The translations under genes and the position numbers were made by a program. A stretch of 64,000 bases of DNA from a halophilic archaeon SHRA6. Its GTDB lineage: Archaea > Halobacteriota > Halobacteria > Halobacteriales > Haloferacaceae. How positions within the stretch are numbered: position 1 is the stretch's first letter; every line of letters begins with the position of its first letter. This document shows, piece after piece, positions 34,321 through 43,858 of the stretch. The DNA is taken from assembly GCA_005239175.1 (NCBI GenBank), contig ML241294.1, positions 445,275 through 509,274 of the forward strand, in the 5' to 3' direction. Under the pieces are notes generated by a model. It had not been told where the DNA came from. It was given only the letters and a program-made list of their open reading frames with translations, and ran no database searches.

Positions 34321-35151
34321 ATGAACGAACCCGGCGTACAGGTGCTCCTCGATCAGGAGACGATCGAGTCCCGGGTCGAGGACGGATCGGTCCCCGACTG
34401 GGTCGACACCCACTTTCGGACGTTCAAACGATCGATGCTTGGCGAGCGCAACGACGCGCCGTTTCCGTGTTATTTCGGCATCGAGGTGATGAAACAGGGA
34501 GAGCTGTTATACACCGCCGTTGGCTCGCCGACCGACAAGAACGACCTGCTTCGATTTCGAGACACACTACTGGAGTATCTCGACACGTATCCGACCCACG
34601 CCGATCGGGCCCCGCTCGTCGCGTTCTTTCGGCCACCGGAGAAGGATCTCTCGGAGGCGGCGTATCACGAGCGGCTGTGGAACGTCCTCCAGTTTTTGCA
34701 CGTCCACGATCCAGAACCATGGCCCGAGGATATCCCGACCAATCCCGACACGCCGCGATGGGAGTTCTGCTTTGGCGGCGAAGCGATGTTTCCGACCTCC
34801 CGGGCGCCGTTTTACGACGATCGGATGAGCCGGTACTGCCCGATCGGCCTCGAAATCACCTTCCAGCCGCGGGCGGTCTTCGAGGGGATCACTGCCGAGA
34901 CTGCGGCCGGACAGCGCGCCCGCGAAGTGATTCAGGATCGACTCGAGGACTACGACGGCGTCTGTCCGCACGCGAACATCGGCGACTGGGGCGTAGAAGG
35001 CGATCGCGAGTGGCACCAGTATCTCCTCCCATCAGACGACGACCAAGCACCGGAAACGTGCCCGATGGAGCCGACCCGTGAACACCCGAAGGTACCAGAG
35101 ACGCTGCTCACGCCAGCGCAGCGGCGATCGTCACCGATGGAGGCCGAGTAG
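34321..35151 (+). CDS. YqcI/YcgG family protein
   Basis: 276 aa from the ATG at 34321. Recognised by [15 protein letters not shown] near the N-terminus, [34 protein letters not shown], and [15 protein letters not shown]. The family is found in bacteria and haloarchaea with no established reaction. The cysteine hydrolase gene starts 2 bp after its stop, so the pair is co-transcribed. Confidence 0.85.
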   Translation: MNEPGVQVLLDQETIESRVEDGSVPDWVDTHFRTFKRSMLGERNDAPFPCYFGIEVMKQGELLYTAVGSPTDKNDLLRFRDTLLEYLDTYPTHADRAPLVAFFRPPEKDLSEAAYHERLWNVLQFLHVHDPEPWPEDIPTNPDTPRWEFCFGGEAMFPTSRAPFYDDRMSRYCPIGLEITFQPRAVFEGITAETAAGQRAREVIQDRLEDYDGVCPHANIGDWGVEGDREWHQYLLPSDDDQAPETCPMEPTREHPKVPETLLTPAQRRSSPMEAE

Positions 35152-35152
35152 C

Positions 35153-35788
35153 GTGCGCGATCGTACAGCCGCGGCCGATGGCGGCGAAGACGCCGATTTG
35201 TCGCTCCCTGAAGACGCCGCGTTGACACTCCCTGAAGACGCCGTCTTGCTGTTGATCGACATGCAGCGGGGATTCGACGAGCCAGGATGGGGCACGCGGA
35301 ACAATCCGGCGGCCGAATCTGTCGCGGCGACGCTGTTGGATGCGTGGCGCAGAGCCGATCGACCCCGTGCACACGTCAGACACAGTTCCACAGAGCCGGA
35401 CTCACCACTCCGTGCGGACACCGCGGGGTTCGAGTTCAAGTCCGAAACTGAACCCGTCGACGGCGAGCCCGTCTTCGAAAAGCGCGTCAACAGTGCCTTC
35501 ATCGGAACGGATCTGCCGGCGTGGCTCGACGAGCACGGCTACGAAACCCTCATCATCGCGGGACTGACCACCGACCACTGCGTCTCAACGACGACACGGA
35601 TGGCCGAGAACCTCGGGTACGCGCCCGTCGTGGTCTCAGATGCGACCGCAACGTTCGATCGCGAGGGCCCCGATGGCGAGCACTTCGACGCAGAGACGAT
35701 CCACCGAACCGCCCTTGCGCAGCTCGACGGGGAGTTCGCGACAATCGTCGATTCGGCGTCGGTGCGTGCAGCGATCGAAGCGCACTGA
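35153..35788 (+). CDS. Isochorismatase-like cysteine hydrolase
   Basis: 211 aa from a GTG at 35153, 2 bp after the YqcI/YcgG stop. The catalytic triad is visible: Asp36 in [10 protein letters not shown], Lys110 in [10 protein letters not shown] and Cys143 in [11 protein letters not shown]. The family includes nicotinamidases and N-carbamoyl hydrolases; the substrate is unknown. The N-terminus has a tandem repeat (LSLPEDAA / LTLPEDAV) from a 27-bp DNA duplication, so the true start could lie downstream of it only if a non-ATG codon is used. Confidence 0.87.
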   Translation: MRDRTAAADGGEDADLSLPEDAALTLPEDAVLLLIDMQRGFDEPGWGTRNNPAAESVAATLLDAWRRADRPRAHVRHSSTEPDSPLRADTAGFEFKSETEPVDGEPVFEKRVNSAFIGTDLPAWLDEHGYETLIIAGLTTDHCVSTTTRMAENLGYAPVVVSDATATFDREGPDGEHFDAETIHRTALAQLDGEFATIVDSASVRAAIEAH

Positions 35789-35876
35789 TCGACACGCACC
35801 GATCGACCCGTTTGAGACGGTCGACGCAATCGCCGACGAACCAGAGCTTTGACCCCGTGGCGAGAATAGCTACCTG

Positions 35877-36884
35877 ATGGCCGTAATAGCAGGTCCTGTC
35901 GCGCTCGTGGTCGTGGCAGTTCTCGTTATCTGGAAGGGCAGTGAGTACTTCCAGCGCGCCGCCGAGCGTATCAGTAAGTACTACGGACTGCCGGTCGCCG
36001 TCCACGGTGCGATCGTCGTCGCCGTTGGATCGAGTTTTCCAGAGATTAGTTCGGTCGTCATCAGTACCGTGGTTCACGGTGAGTTCTCCCTCGGGGTCGG
36101 CGCCATTGTGGGGAGTGCCATCTTCAACCTGCTCGTCATTCCTGCGCTCTCTGCGCTTTTCAGCGAGGAACTGAACGCGACACGGAGCCTCGTCCACAAG
36201 GACGCACAGTTCTACGTAATCAGCGTCCTGGTCCTGTTTATCATGTTTGCGCTTGGGGCGACGTACGTTCCGGGCGGGACGAACACCGCCGCAGTCTTAA
36301 CGCCGGCGCTGACCATCTTTCCGCTGGCCACCTACGGGATCTACCTTTTTCTCCACCAGCAGGATGCTAGCGACCAGCCCGTCGAGCGAGCGCTCAACGT
36401 CAAGCCGGTCCGAGAGTGGGGGATCCTTATCGTGGCGCTTTTAGTGATCGCCGTCGGCGTCGAGGGACTCGTCCGTGCGGTCCTCTCGCTCGGAGAGACC
36501 TTCGGAACGCCAAGTTTCCTGTGGGGGCTGACAGTCATTGCCGCCGGGACCAGTCTCCCCGATGCTTTCGTCAGCATTCGTGCGGCCCAAAACGACGATA
36601 GCGTCACAAGCTTGACGAACGTTCTCGGGAGCAACACGTTCAATCTCCTCGTTGCCATCCCACTCGGCGTGCTCTTGGGTGGATCGGTAACGATCAACTT
36701 TCTTGCCGCAATTCCGACGATGGGCTTTCTCGCCTTTGCGACGCTCGTGTTCATTGTGTTTACCCGCACCGATCTGGAACTGACCAACTACGAGGCGTTT
36801 GGATTTCTCGGGCTGTACGTGGTATTTCTCGTGTGGATGACACTCGAATCCATTGGCCTCATCGACACCGTCCAGGGGATCTGA
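35877..36884 (+). CDS. Sodium/calcium antiporter (CaCA family)
   Basis: 335 aa with about 10-11 membrane helices arranged as an inverted repeat. The two alpha-repeat motifs are AVGSSFPEISSVVIS with GAIVGSAIFNLLV (about 49-85) and AAGTSLPDAFVSI with TNVLGSNTFNLLVAIP (about 222-260), containing the cation-binding Glu and Asp. It exchanges Na+ for Ca2+ across the membrane. The downstream TnpB element begins about 25 bp after its stop. Confidence 0.9.
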   Translation: MAVIAGPVALVVVAVLVIWKGSEYFQRAAERISKYYGLPVAVHGAIVVAVGSSFPEISSVVISTVVHGEFSLGVGAIVGSAIFNLLVIPALSALFSEELNATRSLVHKDAQFYVISVLVLFIMFALGATYVPGGTNTAAVLTPALTIFPLATYGIYLFLHQQDASDQPVERALNVKPVREWGILIVALLVIAVGVEGLVRAVLSLGETFGTPSFLWGLTVIAAGTSLPDAFVSIRAAQNDDSVTSLTNVLGSNTFNLLVAIPLGVLLGGSVTINFLAAIPTMGFLAFATLVFIVFTRTDLELTNYEAFGFLGLYVVFLVWMTLESIGLIDTVQGI

Positions 36885-36910
36885 AAGCGGCGGCAAAGCC
36901 GGGTGAATCA

Positions 36911-36931
36911 CCTCGGGGTCAAGCCCCGAGG
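36911..36931. repeat. Right-end palindrome of TnpB element
   Basis: CCTCGGGG and CCCCGAGG separated by a short loop, 8 bp beyond the tnpB stop. On the minus strand it follows the gene 3' end, where the scaffold of the guide (omega/re-) RNA of TnpB elements is encoded. Confidence 0.8.
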
Positions 36932-38160
36932 CTTCCCGTTTCTACGACGTGACTTGCAGACACTCGCTGAAAACCAGCGGTGTCCGTAGCGGTCACAGTC
37001 TCCACAGGCGTCTCTTCGGGCCATCCCAGCCCTAGTTTAGAAAAGCCGCGTTGAAGCACGTTCATCGCCGCGTTCGCATCCCTGTCCGTCTCGAATCCGC
37101 ACGACGGACAGGAGTGTTCCCTGACCCAGATAGGCTTCGCCGTCTCCACACCACACCGAGCGCACTCCTTCGTCGTCCCTCGTGCTTCGACCTGTTTGAC
37201 ATGACAGCCGTGTAGGTCCGCCTTGTACTCAAGCAGGGTAATGAATTGTCGCCACGCCGCATCTTGTTTGTTCCGAGCGTTGTGGGACTGTTCCAACATC
37301 CCCTTCACGTTCAAGTCCTCGACGAACACGGCATCGTACTCGCGGACGAGCCACGTCGTAATCTTATGCTGATAGTCCAGCACCTTCCGCCGAATGTGCC
37401 GCTTGAGCTTAGCAACTTTGACGCGTCGTTTCTCATAGTTGTTCGATCCCTTCTCTTTCCGTGAGAGTTTGCGTTGCTCGCGGCGCAATCGCTCGTATTC
37501 GTCTTTGAGATCGAGCCAGTCCACGGTCTTGCCGTCGCTCGTGTGGATGTAGTTCAGAATTCCGAGGTCAATCCCCACACTGTTGCTCGCATCAAGCGAG
37601 TTCACGTCGGACTTCTCGGGGAGGTTGGCGTCGTCGGTTTCCAGACCGAAGGAGACGAACCACTCGCCAGTCGTCTCTTTTTTGAACGTGACTTCTTTAA
37701 TTGTGGCGGGGTCGGGAATCGAGCGGTGGTATCGGATTTTCACCCAGCCGATTTTACTGAAACGCACGTAGGCGTACTTGTCGTGGCCCCTCTTTTCATC
37801 AAGGTCGAAACCAGACTGGTTGTACGTCACGCTTCGATACTCAGTCGGCGTTTTTCGTTTGAGACGACCAACGTTGTAGCCCTTCTCTTTTTTCTTGCGA
37901 AGGTTCGAGAGGTTGCGGTGGAAGCGAGCGACGGTGGCTTGCGCAGCTTTCGAGTGCAGTTCACCGAATACCGGCCATTTTCGTTTCCACTCTGGGAGTT
38001 TGTTGTTCTGGTCGTACTCGCTCGGCTTGTCGTCTTCAGGATTATTCTCGTAGTCCCAGCGGACGTGGTTGTAGAGTTGGCGATGAACGTCGAGATGGTA
38101 TTCCAGTTCAGCCGCTACCTCTTGTGTTGGGTACGCGTGGTAGCGGTGACTGTATTCCAT
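36919..38160 (-). CDS. tnpB: TnpB RNA-guided endonuclease (IS200/IS605-type, no TnpA)
   Basis: 413 aa. The RuvC residues are complete: Asp198 (VGIDLGI), Glu281 (VFVEDLN), Asp361 (DRDANAAMN). The zinc ribbon is Cys333, Cys336, Cys351, Cys354. It should cut DNA next to a transposon-associated motif, guided by RNA made from the element's 3' end. No TnpA transposase is nearby, as in IS1341-type solitary elements. The gene has no CGATCG, consistent with horizontal origin. Palindromes at 36911-36931 and 38225-38241 bracket it. Confidence 0.93.
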   Translation of the reverse strand: MEYSHRYHAYPTQEVAAELEYHLDVHRQLYNHVRWDYENNPEDDKPSEYDQNNKLPEWKRKWPVFGELHSKAAQATVARFHRNLSNLRKKKEKGYNVGRLKRKTPTEYRSVTYNQSGFDLDEKRGHDKYAYVRFSKIGWVKIRYHRSIPDPATIKEVTFKKETTGEWFVSFGLETDDANLPEKSDVNSLDASNSVGIDLGILNYIHTSDGKTVDWLDLKDEYERLRREQRKLSRKEKGSNNYEKRRVKVAKLKRHIRRKVLDYQHKITTWLVREYDAVFVEDLNVKGMLEQSHNARNKQDAAWRQFITLLEYKADLHGCHVKQVEARGTTKECARCGVETAKPIWVREHSCPSCGFETDRDANAAMNVLQRGFSKLGLGWPEETPVETVTATDTAGFQRVSASHVVETGSLGA

Positions 38161-38224
38161 CGCTGTCTGCTGATTAGCAATATGTCTATTTAATGGTTTG
38201 TATCGGAGAGTGGCGGCTTCATCT

Positions 38225-38241
38225 CCGAGGTCAAGCCTCGG
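38225..38241. repeat. Left-end palindrome of TnpB element
   Basis: CCGAGG and CCTCGG with loop TCAAG, the same core as the right-end palindrome. It is 65 bp upstream of the tnpB start codon and probably marks the element's left end. Confidence 0.7.
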
Positions 38242-38383
38242 GGTATTCGCCTTGGCCGCTGATAAACCAGGTTGACGTGCTGATCATCGTATATATTTGC
38301 CAACGATACCGCCAGAGAACTGATAGGTTGGTCACGACTGGCAAGCGCGGTGATTTTTACGCTCTGATCGTACACGTACACGC

Positions 38384-39295
38384 ATGCAAACCCACATCGT
38401 CCCGGTCGGCTTCGACTACGATCGACTCATCGCACCGCTAATTCGCGACCAGTTCGATGTGGACCTCGTCATCCTCCTCGAGGGAGCAGTCGGCAGCGAA
38501 GCCAACGTGGAGTACTCTCGAAACATCGCCGGGAAGCTCGAACAGGACTTTCAGAACCTGCTTGGGGCGTCGACCGAGCGCCTCCGGATCGAAGACGTCT
38601 ACGACTACGACGCCGCCTTCGAGCAGGCGTTCGACCTCATCAACGACCAACTCGACGAGGGCTCAGAGGTGTGGGTCAACGTCTGTTCGATGCCCCGACC
38701 AGTCTCCTTTGCGTTCGCCACCGCCGCACACTCGGTGATGGTCGAGCGGCAGGCCGATCGCGATCGTATCCACACCTACTACACCGCCCCAGAGAAGTAT
38801 CTCGAAACCGAGATGGCAGAAGAATTGCGGGCGTGTCGAGATCTCCTTCGGACGATCGAAGCGGGCAACGAGGCAGGCGAAGATGTTTCTACCGAGTCGA
38901 TCACCACACATCTTGACAGCGCAACCGAGCTCCTCGCAGAGTTCGACGAACGGGGGACGACGATCGGCGCAAAACGGATCGGCGACGGCCACATCGTTGA
39001 GTTGCCGGTCGCATCCTTCTCGAACGTCAAACCGTTCGAGGAGCTCATCCTCTTTACGCTCGGCGAGCACGGCGAGTTCGAATCGGTCAGCGAACTCGCC
39101 TCGACGCTTGCGCGCGAACTCAACGAGGAGTACACCGACAGCTTCCGATCGAAGGTGATCTACAACGTCGATCGACTTGGCCCCGGCGGCAAAGGATACA
39201 TCGAACAGGAAGATCACGGCAAGTCCTACCGGACCCGGCTCTCGCGGATCGGCGAGCTGTGGGTTCGTGCCCACGCCGACGAGGAATCGACGTAG
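38384..39295 (+). CDS. CARF-like haloarchaeal transcription regulator (HFX_2341 type, DUF6293)
   Basis: 303 aa. The N-terminal half has a Rossmann-like sensor fold similar to CARF domains (MQTHIVPVGFDYDRLIAPL with the first strand; EVWVNVCSMPRPVSFAFATAAH with the conserved loop after strand 4). The C-terminal half is a winged helix (SVSELASTLARELNEEYTDSFRSKVIYNVDRL). It probably binds a small nucleotide and DNA. No CRISPR or cas genes are nearby. The stop is inside a tandem repeat. Family assignment is from memory. Confidence 0.78.
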   Translation: MQTHIVPVGFDYDRLIAPLIRDQFDVDLVILLEGAVGSEANVEYSRNIAGKLEQDFQNLLGASTERLRIEDVYDYDAAFEQAFDLINDQLDEGSEVWVNVCSMPRPVSFAFATAAHSVMVERQADRDRIHTYYTAPEKYLETEMAEELRACRDLLRTIEAGNEAGEDVSTESITTHLDSATELLAEFDERGTTIGAKRIGDGHIVELPVASFSNVKPFEELILFTLGEHGEFESVSELASTLARELNEEYTDSFRSKVIYNVDRLGPGGKGYIEQEDHGKSYRTRLSRIGELWVRAHADEEST

Positions 39296-39399
39296 TCAGT
39301 CGTCCACACGCCGACGAGGAATCGACGTAATCAGGCGTGCACATGTCGACAAAGGGAGACAGCCGTGCACACGCCATCAAAGAGTGACATAGCCGTGCA
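39272..39399. repeat. Four degenerate 28-35 bp tandem units
   Basis: Units at 39272-39306 and 39307-39341 are near-identical (35 bp); 39342-39369 and 39370-39399 are shorter and diverged. A further partial unit runs to about 39430. The first unit includes the stop of the regulator gene, and the last partial unit includes the stop of the convergent GTPase gene. Confidence 0.85.
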
Positions 39400-39419
39400 C
39401 ATGACGGCGAAGAGTCGGC

Positions 39420-41033
39420 TTAGTCGTCCGCTTGTCCGACGGACGTGATCGTCCCCACGCCTTTGCTCGAGCCCTCCCGGAAAACAAAGCGCTGGCCCTC
39501 TTCGACGAGGTAGGGCCGGAACTTGAATCGCACCGTCGTCTCGCCGGTATCGCCGGGCAGAAGCTTGCCACCAGCCGGCTCGAACACCGCCGCCTCGCTG
39601 ACGGTTTCGAGGTGGACGACCGGCTCGTAGCCCGATCGGATTCGCGTGGGGTGATTCAACACCATCACTTCGGCTTCGAACTCCCGAACCGGCTCGGGGT
39701 CGGCCTCCTGCGGGAGCAGGACCATCCCGCGTTCGACATCGGGCTCTTTGACGCCTTTGAGCGCGATACCGACAATGCGGCCCGCGGTGGCGCTGTCGAC
39801 GCGGTGGTAGTGCATCTCGATCGATCGGGCTTCGACCTCGCGGAAGCTCCCGTCTGCCATCGGCCCAAGCAGTAGCTCGTCGCCAGCTTCGACGGTACCG
39901 GAGTTGATCGTCCCCGAGGCAACCGCACCAACCCCGGTGACGCTATAGCTGCGATCAATGTACATCCGAAAGGTGTCTCGCGACTCGGTCGATCGCTTCG
40001 GGAGCCGCTCGAAGAAGCGATCGAGCGCAGCCAGCCCCTCGCCCTCGACTGCACTCGTTTGGACGATTGGAACGACGGTGTCAGAAAGCTCTGCGGTCGC
40101 CTGTTCCACGCCGTAGCGCTCGACGCGAAGTGGGGTCTTGCCGACGTCTCGGAGCAGCCGCTCGACCTCGCGTTCCACCGCGGTGAGACGCTCCTCGTCG
40201 ACAAGGTCGCTTTTGGTGATCGCGACGATCGTCGGCAGCTCTGTCGCCAACAGGATGCCGAGGTGCTCGCGGGTCGTCTTCGTCGGCCCATCATCGGCCG
40301 AAACGACGAGCAAGCCGTAATCGAGCTTCTGGCCGACGAGCCCGCGAATCGTCGTCCGGAGCCACGGCTCGTGGCCGACAGTGTCGACGAACGAGACGAG
40401 CCGATCGGCCGACTGAACAACCGCCGCGCGATCTGCCTTTCGATCGGGATTTTCGGTCCGGATCGGTGTCCCGTCGTTTTTGAAGCCGTAGACTGCGTAG
40501 GAGAGATCCGCAGAGAGCCCGCGTTCGACCTCGTGGGGTTGGACGTCAAGGAAGCTCCGGGTGAAGCCGTTGCCGTCGTCGGCCTGGCCCGTAACGAGCG
40601 AGCCGACGAGCGTGCTCTTGCCGTGGTCGACGTGGCCGGCGGTTCCGACCACGATGTGACCATCGTCGGATTCGATCATCGATCCCTCGGTGATCGTCGC
40701 TACTCCCACAATGCCGTCATCGCCGGCGCTCCAGGTTTCGACATCGGCGATGTGTGCACCGGCTTCCTCGGCTAACAGTGAGAGCACGTCCATCGTCTCC
40801 GAGAACGAGTCCGGATCGATCCCGGCGATGCTGCCAGCGTCTGTGACGCCGACGACGTACGTCGCGGTTCCATCGCCCGATAGCACCCGGTGTCTGAGTT
40901 GTGCGGCGAGGCTTTCCATGCGACCGTCCGCGAGGTGAACGTCCCGCGTGAGCCGTTCTTTGAACTCGATGTGGCCGCCTTCCTCCTCGCCCCGTTCGAG
41001 AGCGGCCTCAAGGACCGCCCGATCGGCGCTCAT
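39420..41033 (-). CDS. GTPBP1-family translational GTPase
   Basis: 537 aa. The G-domain has G1 GTAGHVDHGKST near residue 130, G3 FVDTVGHEPW and G4 ITKSDLVD; two beta-barrel domains follow (VTGVGAVASGTINSGTVEAGDELLLGP and the C-terminal RFKFRPYLVEEGQRFVFREG). It resembles EF-Tu/SelB-like GTPBP1/2 proteins. The N-terminal about 115 residues are an extra domain (IEFKERLTRDVHLADGRMESLAAQLRHR). The archaeal role is not established; ribosome or mRNA quality control is likely. Confidence 0.88.
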   Translation of the reverse strand: MSADRAVLEAALERGEEEGGHIEFKERLTRDVHLADGRMESLAAQLRHRVLSGDGTATYVVGVTDAGSIAGIDPDSFSETMDVLSLLAEEAGAHIADVETWSAGDDGIVGVATITEGSMIESDDGHIVVGTAGHVDHGKSTLVGSLVTGQADDGNGFTRSFLDVQPHEVERGLSADLSYAVYGFKNDGTPIRTENPDRKADRAAVVQSADRLVSFVDTVGHEPWLRTTIRGLVGQKLDYGLLVVSADDGPTKTTREHLGILLATELPTIVAITKSDLVDEERLTAVEREVERLLRDVGKTPLRVERYGVEQATAELSDTVVPIVQTSAVEGEGLAALDRFFERLPKRSTESRDTFRMYIDRSYSVTGVGAVASGTINSGTVEAGDELLLGPMADGSFREVEARSIEMHYHRVDSATAGRIVGIALKGVKEPDVERGMVLLPQEADPEPVREFEAEVMVLNHPTRIRSGYEPVVHLETVSEAAVFEPAGGKLLPGDTGETTVRFKFRPYLVEEGQRFVFREGSSKGVGTITSVGQADD

Positions 41034-41104
41034 GGAGCCTCGTTAGCGATCGGCCGCTAAAACGCTTTTCGTGTTGTGAGTTATCATGACATACTGATCG
41101 ATCC

Positions 41105-42451
41105 CTACTCACTGGATTCGTTCTCGGCGTTGTCTTCCCGCGTCAACACGACGGTCGTGACACGCATCCCGTCGATCGCAGTGACTTCGAACTGGTAGCC
41201 GTCGATCGCGAGGGTGTCGCCGACAGACGGCGGACGGCCGAGTTCGCCGAGAACCAACCCACCAACGGTTCTAACGGCGTCGTGGGCGAACTCAGTCGCC
41301 AGCTCACTGTTAAGTGACGCGAGCGAGACGCCGCCGTTCACAACGACACTCCCGTCATCTCGGCGGACGATCGACGGTTCGGACTCGGGCACATCAAAGG
41401 CATCCTGGAGATTGCCAACCAGTTCCTCGACGATATCCTCGATTGTGACGATCCCCGCAAATCCGCCCCACTCGTCGATGACGACGGCCATCTGCGCGCG
41501 GCGATCTTGCAGCGCCGACAGGAGGTCGCTCACCGCGGTCGTCTCCGGGAACGCTGGGATATCGCGAGCCAGGTCGGCCGCGGTCATCGCCTCGATCGTT
41601 TCGGCCTCCCCGACGGTTTCCGCCCGAAGGACGTCCTTGGTATCGACGAGTCCAATGATGCGGTCTGGATCATCCGCGTCGGCGACCGGATACCGGGTGT
41701 GACCGGCTTCGACGATTGCCCGGCGGAGCGGCGAGAGCCTGAGGTCTGATTGGACCGTTGCGACGTCCGGCCGCGGGACCATCACATCGCCGGCGGTGAC
41801 ATCGTCGAGTTCGAAAACCCCCTCGATCATCTCGACCTCGTCGGTCGCAATGTGGCCTTCTTCACCCGATTGGGCCAGCACCCGACGGATCTCTGCTTCG
41901 GTCAGCGTCTCGTCTGTTTCCGAGGCGGGAGGAACTCCAATCGCCCGCGTGAAGGCATTTGCCGTCCCGTTGAACACCACGATGCCAGGCACGAAGAGGT
42001 AGTAAAACAGCCGCATCGGCGGGGCGACGAGCAGGGAAATCCGTTCGGCCTGTGCGATCGCGATCGTCTTTGGGGCCAACTCGCCGAAGACCACGTGCAG
42101 GAACGTGATCGTCCCGAAGCCGATCGCGAACGCGACAAGGTGGACGAGGTTCTGCGGCAACAGCCCGCCGAGCACCGGTTCGATGAGCGCCGCGACAGCC
42201 GGTTCGCCGATCCACCCGAGTCCCAGCGAGGCGAGTGTTATTCCCAGTTGGGTCACCGCGAGGTAGTCGTCGAGGTTATCCATCGCCGCATCGAGCGTCT
42301 CTGCGCCGGGTTTGCCGGCATCGACCAACGAGTCGACGGTCGTCGATCGAATCCGAACGTACGCGAATTCAGCCGCAACGAAAAATCCGTTCAAGACGAC
42401 GAGAAACAATGCAGCGACGACCCGACCCGCCGAGAGGAGGGGCTCAGTCAT
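41105..42451 (-). CDS. CNNM/CorC (HlyC) family membrane protein with CBS pair
   Basis: 448 aa. An N-terminal CNNM transmembrane domain (VVLNGFFVAAEFAYVRIRSTTV, LGLGWIGEPAVAAL, VFGELAPKTIAIAQAERI), then two CBS domains (DVMVPRPDVATVQSD and VIDEWGGFAGIVTIEDIVEELVG) and a C-terminal CorC domain. Members are Mg2+/Na+ exchangers or Mg2+ efflux proteins. The start diverges from the GNAT gene across a tandem-repeat region. Confidence 0.9.
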   Translation of the reverse strand: MTEPLLSAGRVVAALFLVVLNGFFVAAEFAYVRIRSTTVDSLVDAGKPGAETLDAAMDNLDDYLAVTQLGITLASLGLGWIGEPAVAALIEPVLGGLLPQNLVHLVAFAIGFGTITFLHVVFGELAPKTIAIAQAERISLLVAPPMRLFYYLFVPGIVVFNGTANAFTRAIGVPPASETDETLTEAEIRRVLAQSGEEGHIATDEVEMIEGVFELDDVTAGDVMVPRPDVATVQSDLRLSPLRRAIVEAGHTRYPVADADDPDRIIGLVDTKDVLRAETVGEAETIEAMTAADLARDIPAFPETTAVSDLLSALQDRRAQMAVVIDEWGGFAGIVTIEDIVEELVGNLQDAFDVPESEPSIVRRDDGSVVVNGGVSLASLNSELATEFAHDAVRTVGGLVLGELGRPPSVGDTLAIDGYQFEVTAIDGMRVTTVVLTREDNAENESSE

Positions 42452-42540
42452 CGAATCGCCTCCGCCGAACCCGTGATCGATCGAACATACTCCAATTGAT
42501 CACCCGCAGGCTACTAAAACCGTCCGCCGACAGCAGGAGA

Positions 42541-42620
42541 GTGAGACGCATCAGCCGGCGGCATGCGGGTGAGACGCATAGCCGACGGATACGGGTGAGA
42601 CGATCGATCTGTCCGCTGGG
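42541..42620. repeat. Degenerate tandem units of about 26-28 bp
   Basis: Units 42541-42568 and 42569-42594 each start GTGAGACGCAT and include a GCCG(A/G)CGG core; a third partial copy starts at 42595. They lie in the divergent region between the CorC-type gene and the GNAT gene. Confidence 0.75.
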
Positions 42621-42689
42621 AATCGAAGCGGGTCAAACGAGACAAGCCGACGGACAGCATATTTGACCGCAGAGACAGTAGCCGGTGGT

Positions 42690-43211
42690 ATGGAAGTTCG
42701 ACGATTCGAACAGAAATCGGATGCTGCCGGGATCATCCGGGTACAATCGCTTGCGTGGCGGGAGGCGTACGCCGACATCCTCCCGGCGGACCTCATCGAA
42801 CAGCAGCCGGTTGATCCCGCCGATGCGGAGGTACAACGGTGGTACGAGGGCCTATCGGAGAATTCTGACGGTGTCTTTGTCGCCGTCGAGAGCGATGAGA
42901 CCGTCTGCGGCTTTGCTGACTTCCGCTGGGGAGCCGTGGAGACGAAGGAGTTTGTCGGCGAGGACGAGGCCGGGCTGAAAGCGATCTATGTCCATCCCGA
43001 TCGCTGGGGCGAGGGAATCGGGACAGCACTCTTAGAGCACGGAATACAGAATCTTCCCGCAGATGTGGAGGCGATACGGCTCGAAATGCTCTCGGGCAAC
43101 GAGATCGGACACGAGTTCTACATGGCACGGGGATTCAAACGAACCGGCACAGCGACACACGAACTCGGTGGGACCGAGTACCCGACCGACATCTACACGC
43201 TGCGGTTGTAG
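42690..43211 (+). CDS. GNAT N-acetyltransferase
   Basis: 173 aa from the ATG at 42690. The acetyl-CoA-binding motif A is visible as LKAIYVHPDRWGEGIGTALLEHGI, followed by LEMLSGNEIGHEFYMARGFKRTG. The N-terminus (SLAWREAYADILPADLI) resembles RimI-like stand-alone GNATs. Substrate unknown. The gene converges with the J-domain protein gene. Confidence 0.88.
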   Translation: MEVRRFEQKSDAAGIIRVQSLAWREAYADILPADLIEQQPVDPADAEVQRWYEGLSENSDGVFVAVESDETVCGFADFRWGAVETKEFVGEDEAGLKAIYVHPDRWGEGIGTALLEHGIQNLPADVEAIRLEMLSGNEIGHEFYMARGFKRTGTATHELGGTEYPTDIYTLRL

Positions 43212-43266
43212 CGTCGACAGTGTTGAGACTGCCGTGTGCCTCGCTCGATCGCTTGAATCAAAATTC

Positions 43267-43791
43267 CTACCGCTCTCGAAGCGTGTCGTACGCGCGATTC
43301 ACCCGCTTGAACGCTTCCTCGTTCCCGCCGTCAGTGTCGGGATGTGCCTTTTTTACTTTCTGCCGATAGGCGGTTTTGATCTCGGCGTCGGTCGCCTCAA
43401 CGGAGACGTCGAGAACACGGGAGGCTTTCTCTGGGCTCATTGTAACCGTGGTCCGGGGAGCGCCGGTTCGGGCGTCTCGGCGGTTCGATCGCACGCGCTC
43501 GCGAGCGGTCGCCTCGCTGAACGGCCCGCCAGCGCTGCCGAATCCGCCGCGACCGTCTGCAGCAGGCCCGGCCGCCCCGCCAACCCGGTACGTTCGCGCG
43601 TTCTCGCGGGCGTCAGCCATGAGGCGGCCGCTGGCGTGATACCAAAAGAGGTACGCGGCGCCGCCAAACGGGATCGCAAGCGGGAGTAAAAAGAGACTCA
43701 CAGCGAACCCGAGCGCGATGACTGTCACGGTCAGCCCAGCCAACACCGCGGCGAGTCCCATCAAGAGCCTGTTTTCGTCCACACACCCCAT
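43267..43791 (-). CDS. Membrane-anchored J-domain protein
   Basis: 174 aa from the ATG at 43791. The N-terminus has two hydrophobic helices (LLMGLAAVLAGLTVTVIALG, FLLPLAIPFGGAAYLFWY), the middle is a Gly/Arg-rich linker, and the C-terminal about 60 residues form a J domain with the HPD triad in KKAHPDTDGGNEEAFKRVN. It would recruit and stimulate DnaK at the membrane. The upstream frame extension overlaps pyrF and is not used. Confidence 0.87.
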   Translation of the reverse strand: MGCVDENRLLMGLAAVLAGLTVTVIALGFAVSLFLLPLAIPFGGAAYLFWYHASGRLMADARENARTYRVGGAAGPAADGRGGFGSAGGPFSEATARERVRSNRRDARTGAPRTTVTMSPEKASRVLDVSVEATDAEIKTAYRQKVKKAHPDTDGGNEEAFKRVNRAYDTLRER

Positions 43792-43858
43792 ACGAGAGCG
43801 ATCGTTGTAAGCGTCTCGGAGCGCCTCACCGAGAACCGCCCGACTGTCAGCGTCAGCC

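Noticed and set aside
39272-39399. CRISPR-like repeat beside a CARF-like gene
   Set aside because: Degenerate tandem units without spacers that run into coding sequence on both sides.
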